DNA from: Merdimmobilis hominis
Lineage (GTDB): Bacteria; Bacillota; Clostridia; Oscillospirales; Ruminococcaceae
Reading direction: 5' to 3' (one strand)
Length of the DNA stretch: 64,000 nt
Assembly (NCBI RefSeq): GCF_021109255.1
Contig: NZ_JAJODG010000002.1
A program made the translations under genes and the position numbers. Shown one piece after another: positions 8,101 through 16,804 of the stretch (positions are counted from its first letter, which is position 1; every line of letters begins with the position of its first letter). Below the pieces are notes generated by a model. It saw only the letters and a list, made by a program, of their open reading frames with translations. It was not told where the DNA came from and did not search any database.

Positions 8101-9063
8101 TTATTCCTCCTCCTGGGGGATGGGGGCTTCCTCTTGTGGAATCTCCTTAGAGGACTCCTCCCCGAACAGCGCGTCGGCAAAGTCCACCGGGTCAAAGGGC
8201 CGCAGGTCGTCGATGCCCTCGCCCACGCCGATGTATTTCACCGGGATTTTCAATTCTTCCTTGATACCGATGACCACGCCGCCCCGGGCGGTGCCATCCA
8301 GCTTGGTCAGCACGATGCCGGTGAGGCCGGCGGCCTCCCCAAACAGCTTTGCCTGGTTGAGGGCGTTCTGGCCGGTGGTGCCATCCAGCACCAGCAGGGT
8401 CTCCAGCGCGCTGTCCGGCAGTTCCCGGGCAATGACCCGGCTGATTTTGGCCAGTTCATCCATCAGGTTTTTCTTGTTGTGGAGCCGCCCGGCGGTGTCG
8501 CAGATGATGACGTCCACCCCCCGGGCCCGGCCGGCATTTACCGCGTCAAACACCACCGCGGCGGGGTCTGACCCCTCCTGGTGCTTGATGAGGTCCACCC
8601 CGGCCCGGTCAGCCCAGATCTCCAGCTGGTCGATGGCCGCGGCCCGGAAGGTATCTGCCGCCGCCAACAGGACGGTCTTGCCCTCCTCTTTGAGCTGGTG
8701 GGCCAGCTTGCCGATGGTGGTGGTCTTGCCCACCCCGTTGACCCCAATGACCAGGATAACCGCCGGCTTGGTGGAGAGGTTCAGCTCCTGGCCGCCCTCC
8801 AGCATCTCGGCGATGATCTCCTTGAGCAGCCCCTTGACCTCCCGGGCATCGGTGACCCCCCGCTCCTTGATGCGGCGGCGCAGCGCCTCCACAATGTGCT
8901 GGGAAGTGGTCACACCCACGTCAGAGAGGATGAGAGTCTCCTCCAGCTCATCCATCAGGTCGTCGTCGATGGTGGTGAAGGAATTGGTGATGGCCTCCAC
9001 CTTTTTTGCGAAGGAGTCCCTTGTTTTTTTGAGCCCCTCGCTGATTTTGCTAAAAAATCCCAC
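8101..9063 (-). CDS. ftsY: Signal recognition particle receptor FtsY
   Basis: 320 residues. FtsY is the membrane-associated GTPase that docks the SRP-ribosome complex at the Sec translocon. After a short N-terminal helical segment, the NG domain shows G1 GVNGVGKTTTIGKLA, DTFRAAAIDQLE, G3 DTAGRLHNKKNLMDEL, TKLDGTARGG and the closing GVGEGIDDLRPF. It lacks the long acidic A domain of E. coli FtsY, as usual in Firmicutes. The start is GTG at 9063 with GAGGTGATCCT upstream. It follows smc by 18 bases, a classic order. Confidence 0.95.
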   Translation of the reverse strand: MGFFSKISEGLKKTRDSFAKKVEAITNSFTTIDDDLMDELEETLILSDVGVTTSQHIVEALRRRIKERGVTDAREVKGLLKEIIAEMLEGGQELNLSTKPAVILVIGVNGVGKTTTIGKLAHQLKEEGKTVLLAAADTFRAAAIDQLEIWADRAGVDLIKHQEGSDPAAVVFDAVNAGRARGVDVIICDTAGRLHNKKNLMDELAKISRVIARELPDSALETLLVLDGTTGQNALNQAKLFGEAAGLTGIVLTKLDGTARGGVVIGIKEELKIPVKYIGVGEGIDDLRPFDPVDFADALFGEESSKEIPQEEAPIPQEEE

Positions 9064-9081
9064 AGGATCACCTCACGATAG

Positions 9082-12000
9082 TTATTTCATGCCCAGCTTG
9101 CTTTCCAGCTCGCTCACCTTCAATTCCAACAGTTTGGAGACCCCTTCTTCCTGCATGGTGACCCCATACAGGACGTCGGCTTCCTCCATGGTGCCGCGGC
9201 GGTGGGTGATGGCGATAAACTGGGTTTTTCCGCACAGGCGGCGCAAGTACCGGGCAAATTTATCCACATTCACGTCATCCAGCGCCGCTTCGATCTCGTC
9301 TAGGAGGCAGAAAGGCGCGGGGTTGACGGTCAAAATGGCGAAGTATATGGCGATGGCCACAAAGGCCTGTTCCCCGCCGGAAAGGGCAGAAAGGTTTTTA
9401 ATCACCTTGCCGGGGGGCTGAACGGCGATTTCAATGCCGCATTCCAGCACATCCTCCCCAGTGAGGGAGAGGCTAGCGCGTCCGCCGCCAAACAGCTCGG
9501 CGAAGATTTTAGAAAACTGGCGGGCAATTTTTTGGAAACTTTCCGCGAAGATTTCCCGCATCTCCCGGGTGAGGCCGCCGATCTGGCGAGAGAGCTCCTC
9601 CTCCGATTGGGTGACATCCTCCACCTGCCCCTTCAGCGCCTCATACCGGCCAGAGACCTCTTCATACTCCTCCAGAGCCCCCAAATTGACATTGCCGAGG
9701 GCCTTGATCTTCCCTTTCAGCTCCTGCAAACGGCGCTGGGCGGCGGGCAGGTCCTTCACCGGCTGGGCCAGGGCCTCCGCTTCGGTGCGGGTCATCTCAT
9801 ACTCATCCCACAGCCGCTGGATGACGCCGTCATAGCTCCCCTGGAGGTTCAGCCTGCGCTCCTCCAAACGGGCTAGGCTGCGGGCGCTGTCTTCCCGCTT
9901 GGCGGAGAGCTCTTTTTCCCGCCCTCTCAGCTGGGTGGTCTCCCCTTCCCAAGTCTCCCGCTGGGCCATGAGCTCCAGGATTTTCCCCCGAAGCTCCTCG
10001 GCTTGTCGCTGGCTTTGGGCCCGCTGAGCTTGCAGATCCTCGATCTTCTTCCCTATGGCCGCGTTTTCCCCGACGAGGGCTTCGGCCCGGGCAATCAGTT
10101 CCTGGCCCCGGTTCGCCTGGTTTTCCCGCTGCTGCCGCAACTGGTCCCGCCGGCCAGAAAGCCGCTCCACATCCTTCTCTGCCGCCAGGGCGGAGAGGCT
10201 GTTTTGGGAGAGGCGATCCTGGAGTTCCCCCAGAAGGCCCTGGTGCTTCTCCTTGCGCAGGAGGGCGGTTTCCAACTGGATTTCCACCTCAGAAAGGCGG
10301 GCGGTCAGCTCTTCCAACAGCCGGTGGGCAGCTTGGTTCTGGCCCTCCAACTCCTTGGCCCGGGCGCTGAGGCGCTGGGTTTCCCCTTGGGCGAAGTCCC
10401 TCGCCTCCCGCAGTTCCTGCCGCCGCTGGGTGAGGCGCTGCAACCGGCTTTCCAGCCGGATGGCATCCTCGGAAAGGGTCTTTTTCCGGGATTCCAGAGC
10501 GGTCAATTCCGCCTGGTCCCGGCCGATCTCCCCCTGGGCGGCGAGAAGCTTCTTCTCCAATTCCCCGATCTTGGCAGTCAGGGCGCTCACTTCTTGAGTG
10601 AGGGTTTCAATTTCGGTGCGGCGGCTGAGGGCGCCGGCGGATTTTGCCGTAGAACCCCCAGTGAGGGAGCCCCCTGCGTTGACCACCTGGCCATCCAGCG
10701 ACACCACCCGGAACTGATACCTGGCCCCCTTGGCGATGGCCACAGCGGCGTCCAAATCCTCCGCCACAACCACCCGGCCAAGAAGCCAGGCCACGACCCC
10801 TTCAAAACGGGGATCGTATGTAACCAGGTCAGCGGCCAGCCCTACAAACCCCGCCTGGCGGGAGAGGGAGCGGACGTCCAGCCGGTTTCCCTTCACCGAG
10901 GTGAGGGGCAGGAAGGTGGCCCGCCCAGCCCGGTCCCGGGAAAGCTGCCGGATGGCCGCCTTGGCGGCTTCCTCATCCTCAGCCACAATATTCTGCATGG
11001 CGCCGCCTAAAGCGGTTTCGATGGCTAAGGCGTGTTCCCCCTTGGCGGCGATCAATTGGGAGACCGGCCCCACAATGCCCTGCAAGAGGCCCTTCTTCCC
11101 CTGCTTTACGATGTATTTCACACTTTGGGCAAAGCCCTCCATGCTGTTTTCCAGGTCCTCCAACAGGCGGGCCCGCTGGGATTTTTCCCGCAGCTGGTCC
11201 TCCCATTTTTGTCGCTGGGCGAGGAGCTCCTCCCGCTTGGCGGCCTTTCGCTCCAGCCGCAGGCGATAGCCCTTTCCGGTATTTTCCAGCCCGGAGGCTT
11301 CCTCCTCCAAAGCGGTGAGGTCCTCTTTTGCCTGGGCCAGCTGGGCCTCCACCTCCGCCAATAGGGAGGCGAAGTCCTGCCGTGCCCCTTCTTCTATCCG
11401 GGCCCGGGCCTCCTCCAACAAGGAAGCGGAGGCATCCTTTTCCGCCCCGGCCTTGGAGACGTCCAGGTACACCGCATCCCGCAGGGCGCGCTGCCGGTCG
11501 ATCTCCCGCTGGATGGCGGTCCCCTCCTCCTGAGATGCAGCCAATTCCCTGCCCAGGGCCTCCCCTTCTTGACGCAGGGCATCGAGAGCGGCAGATTTCT
11601 CCTGCATCAGGCTTTCCAGGGCGGCAATGGCCTGTTCCGATTCCGCCCCGGCCTGGCCGGATTCTTCCAGCTGGGCAGCGATTTCCCTTTGTGCCTGCTG
11701 GTTGTGCTCCCGGTTGTTTTCGCACACGGCGATCTCGGCAGTGCGGGCGGCGGCGGCCTCCTCCCGGCTTTTCACCTGGGAGCGCGCTTCCTCCGCCTGC
11801 ACCGACGCCTCCTGCATCTTTTGGTACAGGGCGGCGATTTCAGCCTCCACCCCGGCGATCTCCCCATCCAGTTCCTTGCGGCGGGACTGCTCCACCAGGA
11901 TTTTGTCCTCCTCCGCCCGGATGAGGGCCCGGGCCTTGCGCAGGTTATCCATCCACAGGGAGATTTCCAGCGTCTTTTTCTCCCCCGCTAAAACGAGGAA

Positions 12001-12642
12001 TTCCTTGGCCTTTTCGCTCTCCTGCCGCAGGGGTTCCACCCGTCTTTCCAGCTCCCCCAAAATGTCCCGCAGCCGGTCCAGGTTCTCCCAGGCGGCGGCC
12101 AGGCGGCGCTCCGCCTCGGTGCGGCGGAACCGGAATTTGGCGATTCCGGCAGCTTCCTCAAAAATTTCCCGCCGGTCGCTGTCCTTGGCGGAGACGATCT
12201 CTGCGATCTTCCCCTGGCCGATGACCGAGTAACCGTCCCGCCCCAGGCCGGTGTCCAGAAACAGCTCGTAGACGTCCCGCAGCCGGACCTGAGCGCTGCC
12301 AATGCGGTATTCGCTCTCCCCGGAGCGGTAGAGCTTGCGGGACACGGTGACCTCATCTTCTTCCATAGGGAGGGCGCGGTCCCGGTTGTCGATGGTGAGG
12401 GACACAAAGGCGTACCCCTGGGAGCGGCGGGTCTGGGTGCCGCCGAAGATGACATCCTCCATCTTGGCGCCCCGCAGGGTGCGGCTGGACTGTTCCCCCA
12501 GTACCCAGCGCACCGCGTCGGAGATGTTGCTTTTCCCGCTGCCGTTGGGGCCCACCACTGCGGTGATCCCCGGGCCGAAGGTCAGCCGGGTGCGGTCGGG
12601 AAAGGATTTAAACCCCTGGATTTCCAGCACTTTCAGCTGCAT
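9082..12642 (-). CDS. smc: Chromosome segregation ATPase SMC
   Basis: 1186 residues, the normal length. SMC with ScpAB forms condensin and organises the nucleoid. The N-terminal head has the P-loop GPNGSGKSN near residue 30 and the Q-loop region. A coiled coil rich in E, Q and L runs to the hinge at about residues 520-680, then back. The C-terminal head has the signature LSGGEQAFVA and Walker B LLDEIEAALDD. An upstream extension of the frame is discarded because MQLKVLEIQGFKSF is the conserved family start and GGGGGG lies before it. scpA and scpB are not in this window. Confidence 0.96.
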   Translation of the reverse strand: MQLKVLEIQGFKSFPDRTRLTFGPGITAVVGPNGSGKSNISDAVRWVLGEQSSRTLRGAKMEDVIFGGTQTRRSQGYAFVSLTIDNRDRALPMEEDEVTVSRKLYRSGESEYRIGSAQVRLRDVYELFLDTGLGRDGYSVIGQGKIAEIVSAKDSDRREIFEEAAGIAKFRFRRTEAERRLAAAWENLDRLRDILGELERRVEPLRQESEKAKEFLVLAGEKKTLEISLWMDNLRKARALIRAEEDKILVEQSRRKELDGEIAGVEAEIAALYQKMQEASVQAEEARSQVKSREEAAAARTAEIAVCENNREHNQQAQREIAAQLEESGQAGAESEQAIAALESLMQEKSAALDALRQEGEALGRELAASQEEGTAIQREIDRQRALRDAVYLDVSKAGAEKDASASLLEEARARIEEGARQDFASLLAEVEAQLAQAKEDLTALEEEASGLENTGKGYRLRLERKAAKREELLAQRQKWEDQLREKSQRARLLEDLENSMEGFAQSVKYIVKQGKKGLLQGIVGPVSQLIAAKGEHALAIETALGGAMQNIVAEDEEAAKAAIRQLSRDRAGRATFLPLTSVKGNRLDVRSLSRQAGFVGLAADLVTYDPRFEGVVAWLLGRVVVAEDLDAAVAIAKGARYQFRVVSLDGQVVNAGGSLTGGSTAKSAGALSRRTEIETLTQEVSALTAKIGELEKKLLAAQGEIGRDQAELTALESRKKTLSEDAIRLESRLQRLTQRRQELREARDFAQGETQRLSARAKELEGQNQAAHRLLEELTARLSEVEIQLETALLRKEKHQGLLGELQDRLSQNSLSALAAEKDVERLSGRRDQLRQQRENQANRGQELIARAEALVGENAAIGKKIEDLQAQRAQSQRQAEELRGKILELMAQRETWEGETTQLRGREKELSAKREDSARSLARLEERRLNLQGSYDGVIQRLWDEYEMTRTEAEALAQPVKDLPAAQRRLQELKGKIKALGNVNLGALEEYEEVSGRYEALKGQVEDVTQSEEELSRQIGGLTREMREIFAESFQKIARQFSKIFAELFGGGRASLSLTGEDVLECGIEIAVQPPGKVIKNLSALSGGEQAFVAIAIYFAILTVNPAPFCLLDEIEAALDDVNVDKFARYLRRLCGKTQFIAITHRRGTMEEADVLYGVTMQEEGVSKLLELKVSELESKLGMK

Positions 12643-12680
12643 GCGGCATTCCCCCCTTTCGCGGTCGTTTCGGTCTTCCA

Positions 12681-13682
12681 TCAAAATGATATGCGGATTC
12701 CATCCCCGGTAAGGGCAGGGTCGGCTTTCACCTTCACCCGGTAGCCCCGTCGCTGCAACTCCAAAAGGTTGCACCGCTTTTGGCCGATCATCCGGGAGAG
12801 GTTGCGGGGTTCCACCCAAAGGGTGACCTCCCCTTGGGGCATCCCCTCCAGCAGCCGGAGAGCCCGCCGGAGGAACATCCTCCCCTCGCAGACCTCCCGG
12901 AAGGCGGGATGATAGGGCCCGGCCACCCGGTTCTCCTCCAAAGACGGGCTGTCGTGGAGCCCACAGCGGATGACCCGAATCCCCTGTTCCCCGAAAAATT
13001 CCAACAGGCGGGCGGAAAGTTCCACCGCCTCCTCGAATTCCATGGGGAGGTACTCCCCCGATTGGTACAGCGTTTCCAACTGGGTACGGCGCAGCACCAC
13101 CGTGGGGTAGATCCGCACTGTATCCGCCCCCAAAGCGGCGAATTCCCGGGCGGTTTCCATGGCCCCTTGGGGGCTGTCCCCGTAGAGGCCCAACATCATT
13201 TGAAGGCCCAGCTCCAGCCCAGCTTCCCGGATGAGCCGGGAGGCATCCCGCACCGCCTGGGCATTGTGGCCCCGCCGGTTCATCTCCAGGACCCGGTCGT
13301 CCATGCTCTGGGCCCCCAGCTCCACAGCGGTGACCCCATAGCTTTTCAGCATCGAGAGGATGTCCCGGTCGATGGCGTCCGGCCGGGTGGAAAGGCGGAT
13401 ACCCCCAAAGCCCTGCGGCCCCACAAAGGAAAATGCCGCCTCCAACAGCTCCCGCTGGTAAGCCGGGTCGATGGCGGTGAAACTGCCGCCAAAAAAGGCA
13501 ATTTCCGCCTGCCGGGCTCCCTCCCCCAACTGCCGGAGAGCCTGTTTACAGGCCGCCTTCACCTCTTGGGCGGTGGGGGCAGACACGGCCCCGGAAATTT
13601 CCCGTTGGTCGCAGAAGCTGCACTGGTTTGGGCATCCCAAATGGGGGACAAAGATGGCTACATTGGCGTGTTTCCCCATCAT
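12681..13682 (-). CDS. Elp3-like radical SAM protein
   Basis: 333 residues. The N-terminal radical SAM cluster motif is CPNQCSFC at about residues 17-24 (form CxxxCxxC), followed by FFGGSFTAID and a TIM-barrel-like region (IRLSTRPDAID, AVELGAQSMDD), as in the Elp3/MiaB-related radical SAM group. It lacks the acetyltransferase domain of true Elp3. A gene of this type commonly sits between rnc and smc in Clostridia; its substrate is not known to me. ATG at 13682 or 13679 are both possible. The start lies within a short tandem duplication at the rnc junction. Confidence 0.82.
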   Translation of the reverse strand: MMGKHANVAIFVPHLGCPNQCSFCDQREISGAVSAPTAQEVKAACKQALRQLGEGARQAEIAFFGGSFTAIDPAYQRELLEAAFSFVGPQGFGGIRLSTRPDAIDRDILSMLKSYGVTAVELGAQSMDDRVLEMNRRGHNAQAVRDASRLIREAGLELGLQMMLGLYGDSPQGAMETAREFAALGADTVRIYPTVVLRRTQLETLYQSGEYLPMEFEEAVELSARLLEFFGEQGIRVIRCGLHDSPSLEENRVAGPYHPAFREVCEGRMFLRRALRLLEGMPQGEVTLWVEPRNLSRMIGQKRCNLLELQRRGYRVKVKADPALTGDGIRISF

Positions 13683-13703
13683 TGCCCCATCATTGCCCCA
13701 TCA
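13674..13703. repeat. 11-bp tandem duplication at the rnc / radical SAM gene junction
   Basis: The unit CCCCATCATTG (plus strand) occurs twice in a row (13674-13684 and 13685-13695) and a third, partial copy follows. It overlaps the rnc stop and supplies repeated ATG and GGGG elements for the start of the downstream gene. Confidence 0.85.
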
Positions 13704-14358
13704 ATTCCAAGGCCTCTTTGGCCGCCATCTGCTCGGCGTCCTTTTTACTCTTGCCCACCCCGTGGCCTATGACGTTGGAGTTGAGGCGGACTTCCACTTC
13801 AAACCGCTTGTTGTGGTCAGGGCCGGATTCCTCCACCAGCACATAGGAGAGTTTTTCCTCCGGGTTTTTCTGCACGATCTCCTGGAGGGCGGTCTTGTAG
13901 TCGTGGAAGCGGATTTTGCTCTCACTCTCCAAGGTGTCCATGACAAAGGGAAGGACAAACTCCCGGGCCGCCTCCATGCCGCCGTCCAGGTAGATGGCGG
14001 CGATCAGCGCCTCAAAGGCGTCTGCCAGGATGGATGGCCGGGTCCGGCCGCCCATCATCTCTTCCCCCTTGCCCAGCCGGATGGCGGAACCCAGGTCGAT
14101 TTTGGCCGCGAAGCCGCACAGGGATTTTTCACAGACTAGAGCCGCCCGCAGCTTGGTCAAATCCCCCTCCGCCAAGCTGGAGTTTTTAAAGAGGTAGTCG
14201 GACACCACGATGGAAAGCACCGCGTCCCCCAAAAACTCCTGCCGTTCGTTGTACGGGGTCGGGTCCTTCATCTCGTTGGCATAAGAGGAATGGGTGACCG
14301 CCGTCTGCAAATATTGTTTTTCCCGAAAGTGGTAGCCAATCCGTTTTTCCAAATCCAC
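13690..14358 (-). CDS. rnc: Ribonuclease III
   Basis: 222 residues. RNase III cuts double-stranded RNA in rRNA processing and mRNA turnover. The catalytic signature ERQEFLGDAVLS is at about residues 38-49, with the second acidic cluster near DAFEALIAAIYLDGG. The C-terminal double-stranded RNA-binding domain (from DYKTALQEIVQ to SKKDAEQMAAKEAL) is intact. The start is GTG at 14358 with GGAGGG upstream. A hairpin terminator lies between plsX and rnc, so rnc may have its own promoter or depend on read-through. Confidence 0.95.
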   Translation of the reverse strand: MDLEKRIGYHFREKQYLQTAVTHSSYANEMKDPTPYNERQEFLGDAVLSIVVSDYLFKNSSLAEGDLTKLRAALVCEKSLCGFAAKIDLGSAIRLGKGEEMMGGRTRPSILADAFEALIAAIYLDGGMEAAREFVLPFVMDTLESESKIRFHDYKTALQEIVQKNPEEKLSYVLVEESGPDHNKRFEVEVRLNSNVIGHGVGKSKKDAEQMAAKEALELMGQ

Positions 14359-14398
14359 CGGGAAACCCTCCTTTCATTCGTTCCTCCACAGGATGCGC

Positions 14399-14432
14399 CA
14401 AAAGACGGGAGCAGATCTCCCGCCTTTTGGGC
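14399..14432 (-). terminator. Hairpin terminator after plsX
   Basis: On the minus strand an AAAGGCGGGAG arm pairs with CTCCCGTCTTT around a short loop, followed by a modest T-run. It would reduce read-through from plsX into rnc. Confidence 0.65.
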
Positions 14433-14439
14433 CTTCCAT

Positions 14440-15465
14440 TTATTCTTCGGCAACTGCCGCCGTGCTGGTTTTGAGTTCTTCCAGCGCTTTCTGCATGGTG
14501 CCAATCATGTCGCTTTCACAGCACAGCTTAGCCTGCCGGATGGCATTTTTAAAGGCATAGCCGTTGGAACTGCCGTGGGCTTTGATCACCGGCTTGGTAA
14601 GGCCCAACAGGGGCGCGCCGCCGTGTTCGGTGTAGTCCATCTTCTTGCGGAAGCCGTCCAGGCCCCCCCGCACGCAAAGGTAGCCGATCTTGGTCAGCAG
14701 CGACTGTTTAAACAGGTCCTTAATGGCTCCGCTAAAGGATTTGCCAAGCCCCTCGCTCAATTTGAGGATGACGTTGCCGGTGAAGCCGTCGGCCACCGCC
14801 ACATCCACCTCGCCCAAGGGCAAGCCCCGGGCTTCCACGTTGCCGATGAAATTCACCGGCGCTTTTTTGAGCAGGGCGCCTGCATCGATCTGCAAGGGAA
14901 GGCCCTTGGTCTCCTCTGCGCCGATATTGACCACGCCGACCTTGGGATTCTTGACCCCGATGACCTTTTCCATGTACACCGAACCCAGCACCCCGAATTG
15001 GCAGAGCATCTCCGGCCGGCATTCGTGGTTGGCGCCAGCATCCATCAGAAGGTAATTGCCCCGGCCGGTCATGGTGGGGATCACAGTGCCAAGGGCCGCC
15101 CGCTTGATGCCCTTGAGCCGTTTGACAATCAGGGTGGAGCCGACCACCAGTGCGCCGGTGCTCCCCGCCGAGAGGAAGGCATCCCCTTTCCCCTCGCTGA
15201 GCATCTTGAGGCCCACCGCCATAGAGGAATCGCTATAAGTTTTCAAGATATCGGTGGGGTCAGCTTCCACCGGCATAATACCGGGGGCATTTTCAATGGC
15301 AATCCCGGTGAGGTCGGCGTTCATCTCCTTGGCCGCCTCCCGGATTTTCTCTTCATCCCCGGTGAGGACCAGGTCCACACCGTATTCCTGTTTTGCCAGC
15401 AGGCAGCCCTCGATGACTGCCTGGGGGGCGTTGTCTCCGCCGAAAGCGTCTACAATAATCCGCAT
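14440..15465 (-). CDS. plsX: Phosphate acyltransferase PlsX
   Basis: 341 residues. PlsX converts acyl-ACP to acyl-phosphate, the first step of phospholipid synthesis in most Firmicutes. The protein starts MRIIVDAFGGDNAPQAV; an upstream in-frame start adds only MGKGITSI and is less likely. Other family blocks are GSTGALVVGS, DAGANHECRPEMLCQFG and GFTGNVILKLSEG. It follows trmFO closely. The usual partner acpP is not found between plsX and rnc, where many Firmicutes carry it. Confidence 0.94.
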   Translation of the reverse strand: MRIIVDAFGGDNAPQAVIEGCLLAKQEYGVDLVLTGDEEKIREAAKEMNADLTGIAIENAPGIMPVEADPTDILKTYSDSSMAVGLKMLSEGKGDAFLSAGSTGALVVGSTLIVKRLKGIKRAALGTVIPTMTGRGNYLLMDAGANHECRPEMLCQFGVLGSVYMEKVIGVKNPKVGVVNIGAEETKGLPLQIDAGALLKKAPVNFIGNVEARGLPLGEVDVAVADGFTGNVILKLSEGLGKSFSGAIKDLFKQSLLTKIGYLCVRGGLDGFRKKMDYTEHGGAPLLGLTKPVIKAHGSSNGYAFKNAIRQAKLCCESDMIGTMQKALEELKTSTAAVAEE

Positions 15466-15469
15466 AATG

Positions 15470-16804
15470 CTAGTTATCCCCTTTCCCATACAAAGGTGTC
15501 TCTTCCTGCAAATAAGCCCGAAGGCTGTCCACTGCTCGCTGGGCCACCAACATATAGCGTTGGCTTTTATCCCGGATTCTATCCGGCCAAGGTGGCAAAA
15601 TACCCATATTGGCCCCCATGGGCTGGAATTCTTTTACGTTTGGGTCGCTGATATAGGCACACAGAGCCCCCAACATGGTGTCCCGGGGGAGGACAAGAGG
15701 GGCTTGTCCCAGCAGCTGCCGCGCCAAATTCTGCCCCGCCAGGATGCCGGAGGCCGCCGACTCGGTATATCCCTCCACCCCGGTCAGCTGCCCGGCGAAG
15801 TAGAGGTCCTCCCTGCCTCGGAAGCGGAAGGTGGGCGTGAGCAGCCGGGGCGAATCCAAAAAGGAGTTGCGGTGCATCACCCCATAGCGCAGGAAAGATG
15901 CGTTTTCCAGCCCCGGGATCATAGAAAACACCCGCTTCTGCTCCGGGAACTTCAAGTTGGTCTGGAAGCCCACCAAGTTGAACATGGTGCCCTCGGCATT
16001 TTCCCGCCGCAGCTGCACCACTGCCCAAGGGCGGCGGCCGGTGCGGGGATCGGTGAGTCCCACCGGCTTCATAGGCCCGAAGCGCAAGGTGTCCGGCCCC
16101 CGTTTGGCCATTACCTCCACCGGCATACAGCCCTCGTAGACGGTGAAATCCCGCTTGTCAAATTCCTTTAACGGGGCGGATTCCGCGTGGATCAGGGCAT
16201 CGTAAAAGGCCTCATACTCCTCCTTATTAAAGGGGCAGTTGATGTAGTCATCCTCCCCCCGGCCATAGCGGGCGGCAAAAAACACCCGCTCTTGGTCGAT
16301 GGAGTCAAAGGAGACGATGGGGGCGGCAGCGTCAAAAAAGCTGAGGGTATCGCTGCCGCACAGCTCCCGGATAGCCTGGGCCAAAGCGCCGTCGGTCAAG
16401 GGGCCGGTGGCGATGACCGCCGGGCCTTCCGGGATGGCGGTAACCTCCCCTACATGGACGGTGATATTGGGGTGGCTTTTGATGTGCTGGGTCACCAGGT
16501 CGGAGAATTTCTCCCGGTCCACCGCCAAGGCCCCGCCGGCGGAGACGCTGGTCTCTTCCGCACAGGCCATGGTGAGGGAGGATAGCATCCGCATCTCCTC
16601 TTTCAGAAGCCCGGCCGCCGACCCCAGGCGGGAGGCTTTCAGGGAGTTGGAGCAGACAAGCTCCGCAAAGCCGGGGTATTTGTGGGCAGGGCTGTACCGC
16701 TGGGGCTTCATTTCAAAAAGGTCCACCCCGATTCCCCTTTGGGCCAAAGCCCAGGCGGCTTCACAGCCGGCCAGGCCCGCCCCTACTACCGCGGCCCGGA
16801 TCAT
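15470..16804 (-). CDS. trmFO: tRNA m5U54 methyltransferase, folate/FAD-dependent
   Basis: 444 residues. TrmFO methylates U54 in the T-loop of tRNA using methylene-tetrahydrofolate and FAD. The FAD-binding GAGLAGCEAAWAL motif lies at residues 8-20. The characteristic AELVCSNSLK, PIVSFDSID and CPFNKEEYEAFYDAL blocks are present, as is the C-terminal GQLTGVEGYTESAASG. The ATG overlaps the topA stop by four bases (ATGA), so the two are translationally coupled. plsX begins four bases after it. Confidence 0.95.
   Translation of the reverse strand: MIRAAVVGAGLAGCEAAWALAQRGIGVDLFEMKPQRYSPAHKYPGFAELVCSNSLKASRLGSAAGLLKEEMRMLSSLTMACAEETSVSAGGALAVDREKFSDLVTQHIKSHPNITVHVGEVTAIPEGPAVIATGPLTDGALAQAIRELCGSDTLSFFDAAAPIVSFDSIDQERVFFAARYGRGEDDYINCPFNKEEYEAFYDALIHAESAPLKEFDKRDFTVYEGCMPVEVMAKRGPDTLRFGPMKPVGLTDPRTGRRPWAVVQLRRENAEGTMFNLVGFQTNLKFPEQKRVFSMIPGLENASFLRYGVMHRNSFLDSPRLLTPTFRFRGREDLYFAGQLTGVEGYTESAASGILAGQNLARQLLGQAPLVLPRDTMLGALCAYISDPNVKEFQPMGANMGILPPWPDRIRDKSQRYMLVAQRAVDSLRAYLQEETPLYGKGDN

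Noticed and set aside
7523..9421. Plus-strand open frame of 632 codons opposite rdgB and ftsY
   Set aside because: It spans two confirmed minus-strand genes, has no ribosome binding site and its translation is low-complexity serine/proline-rich.
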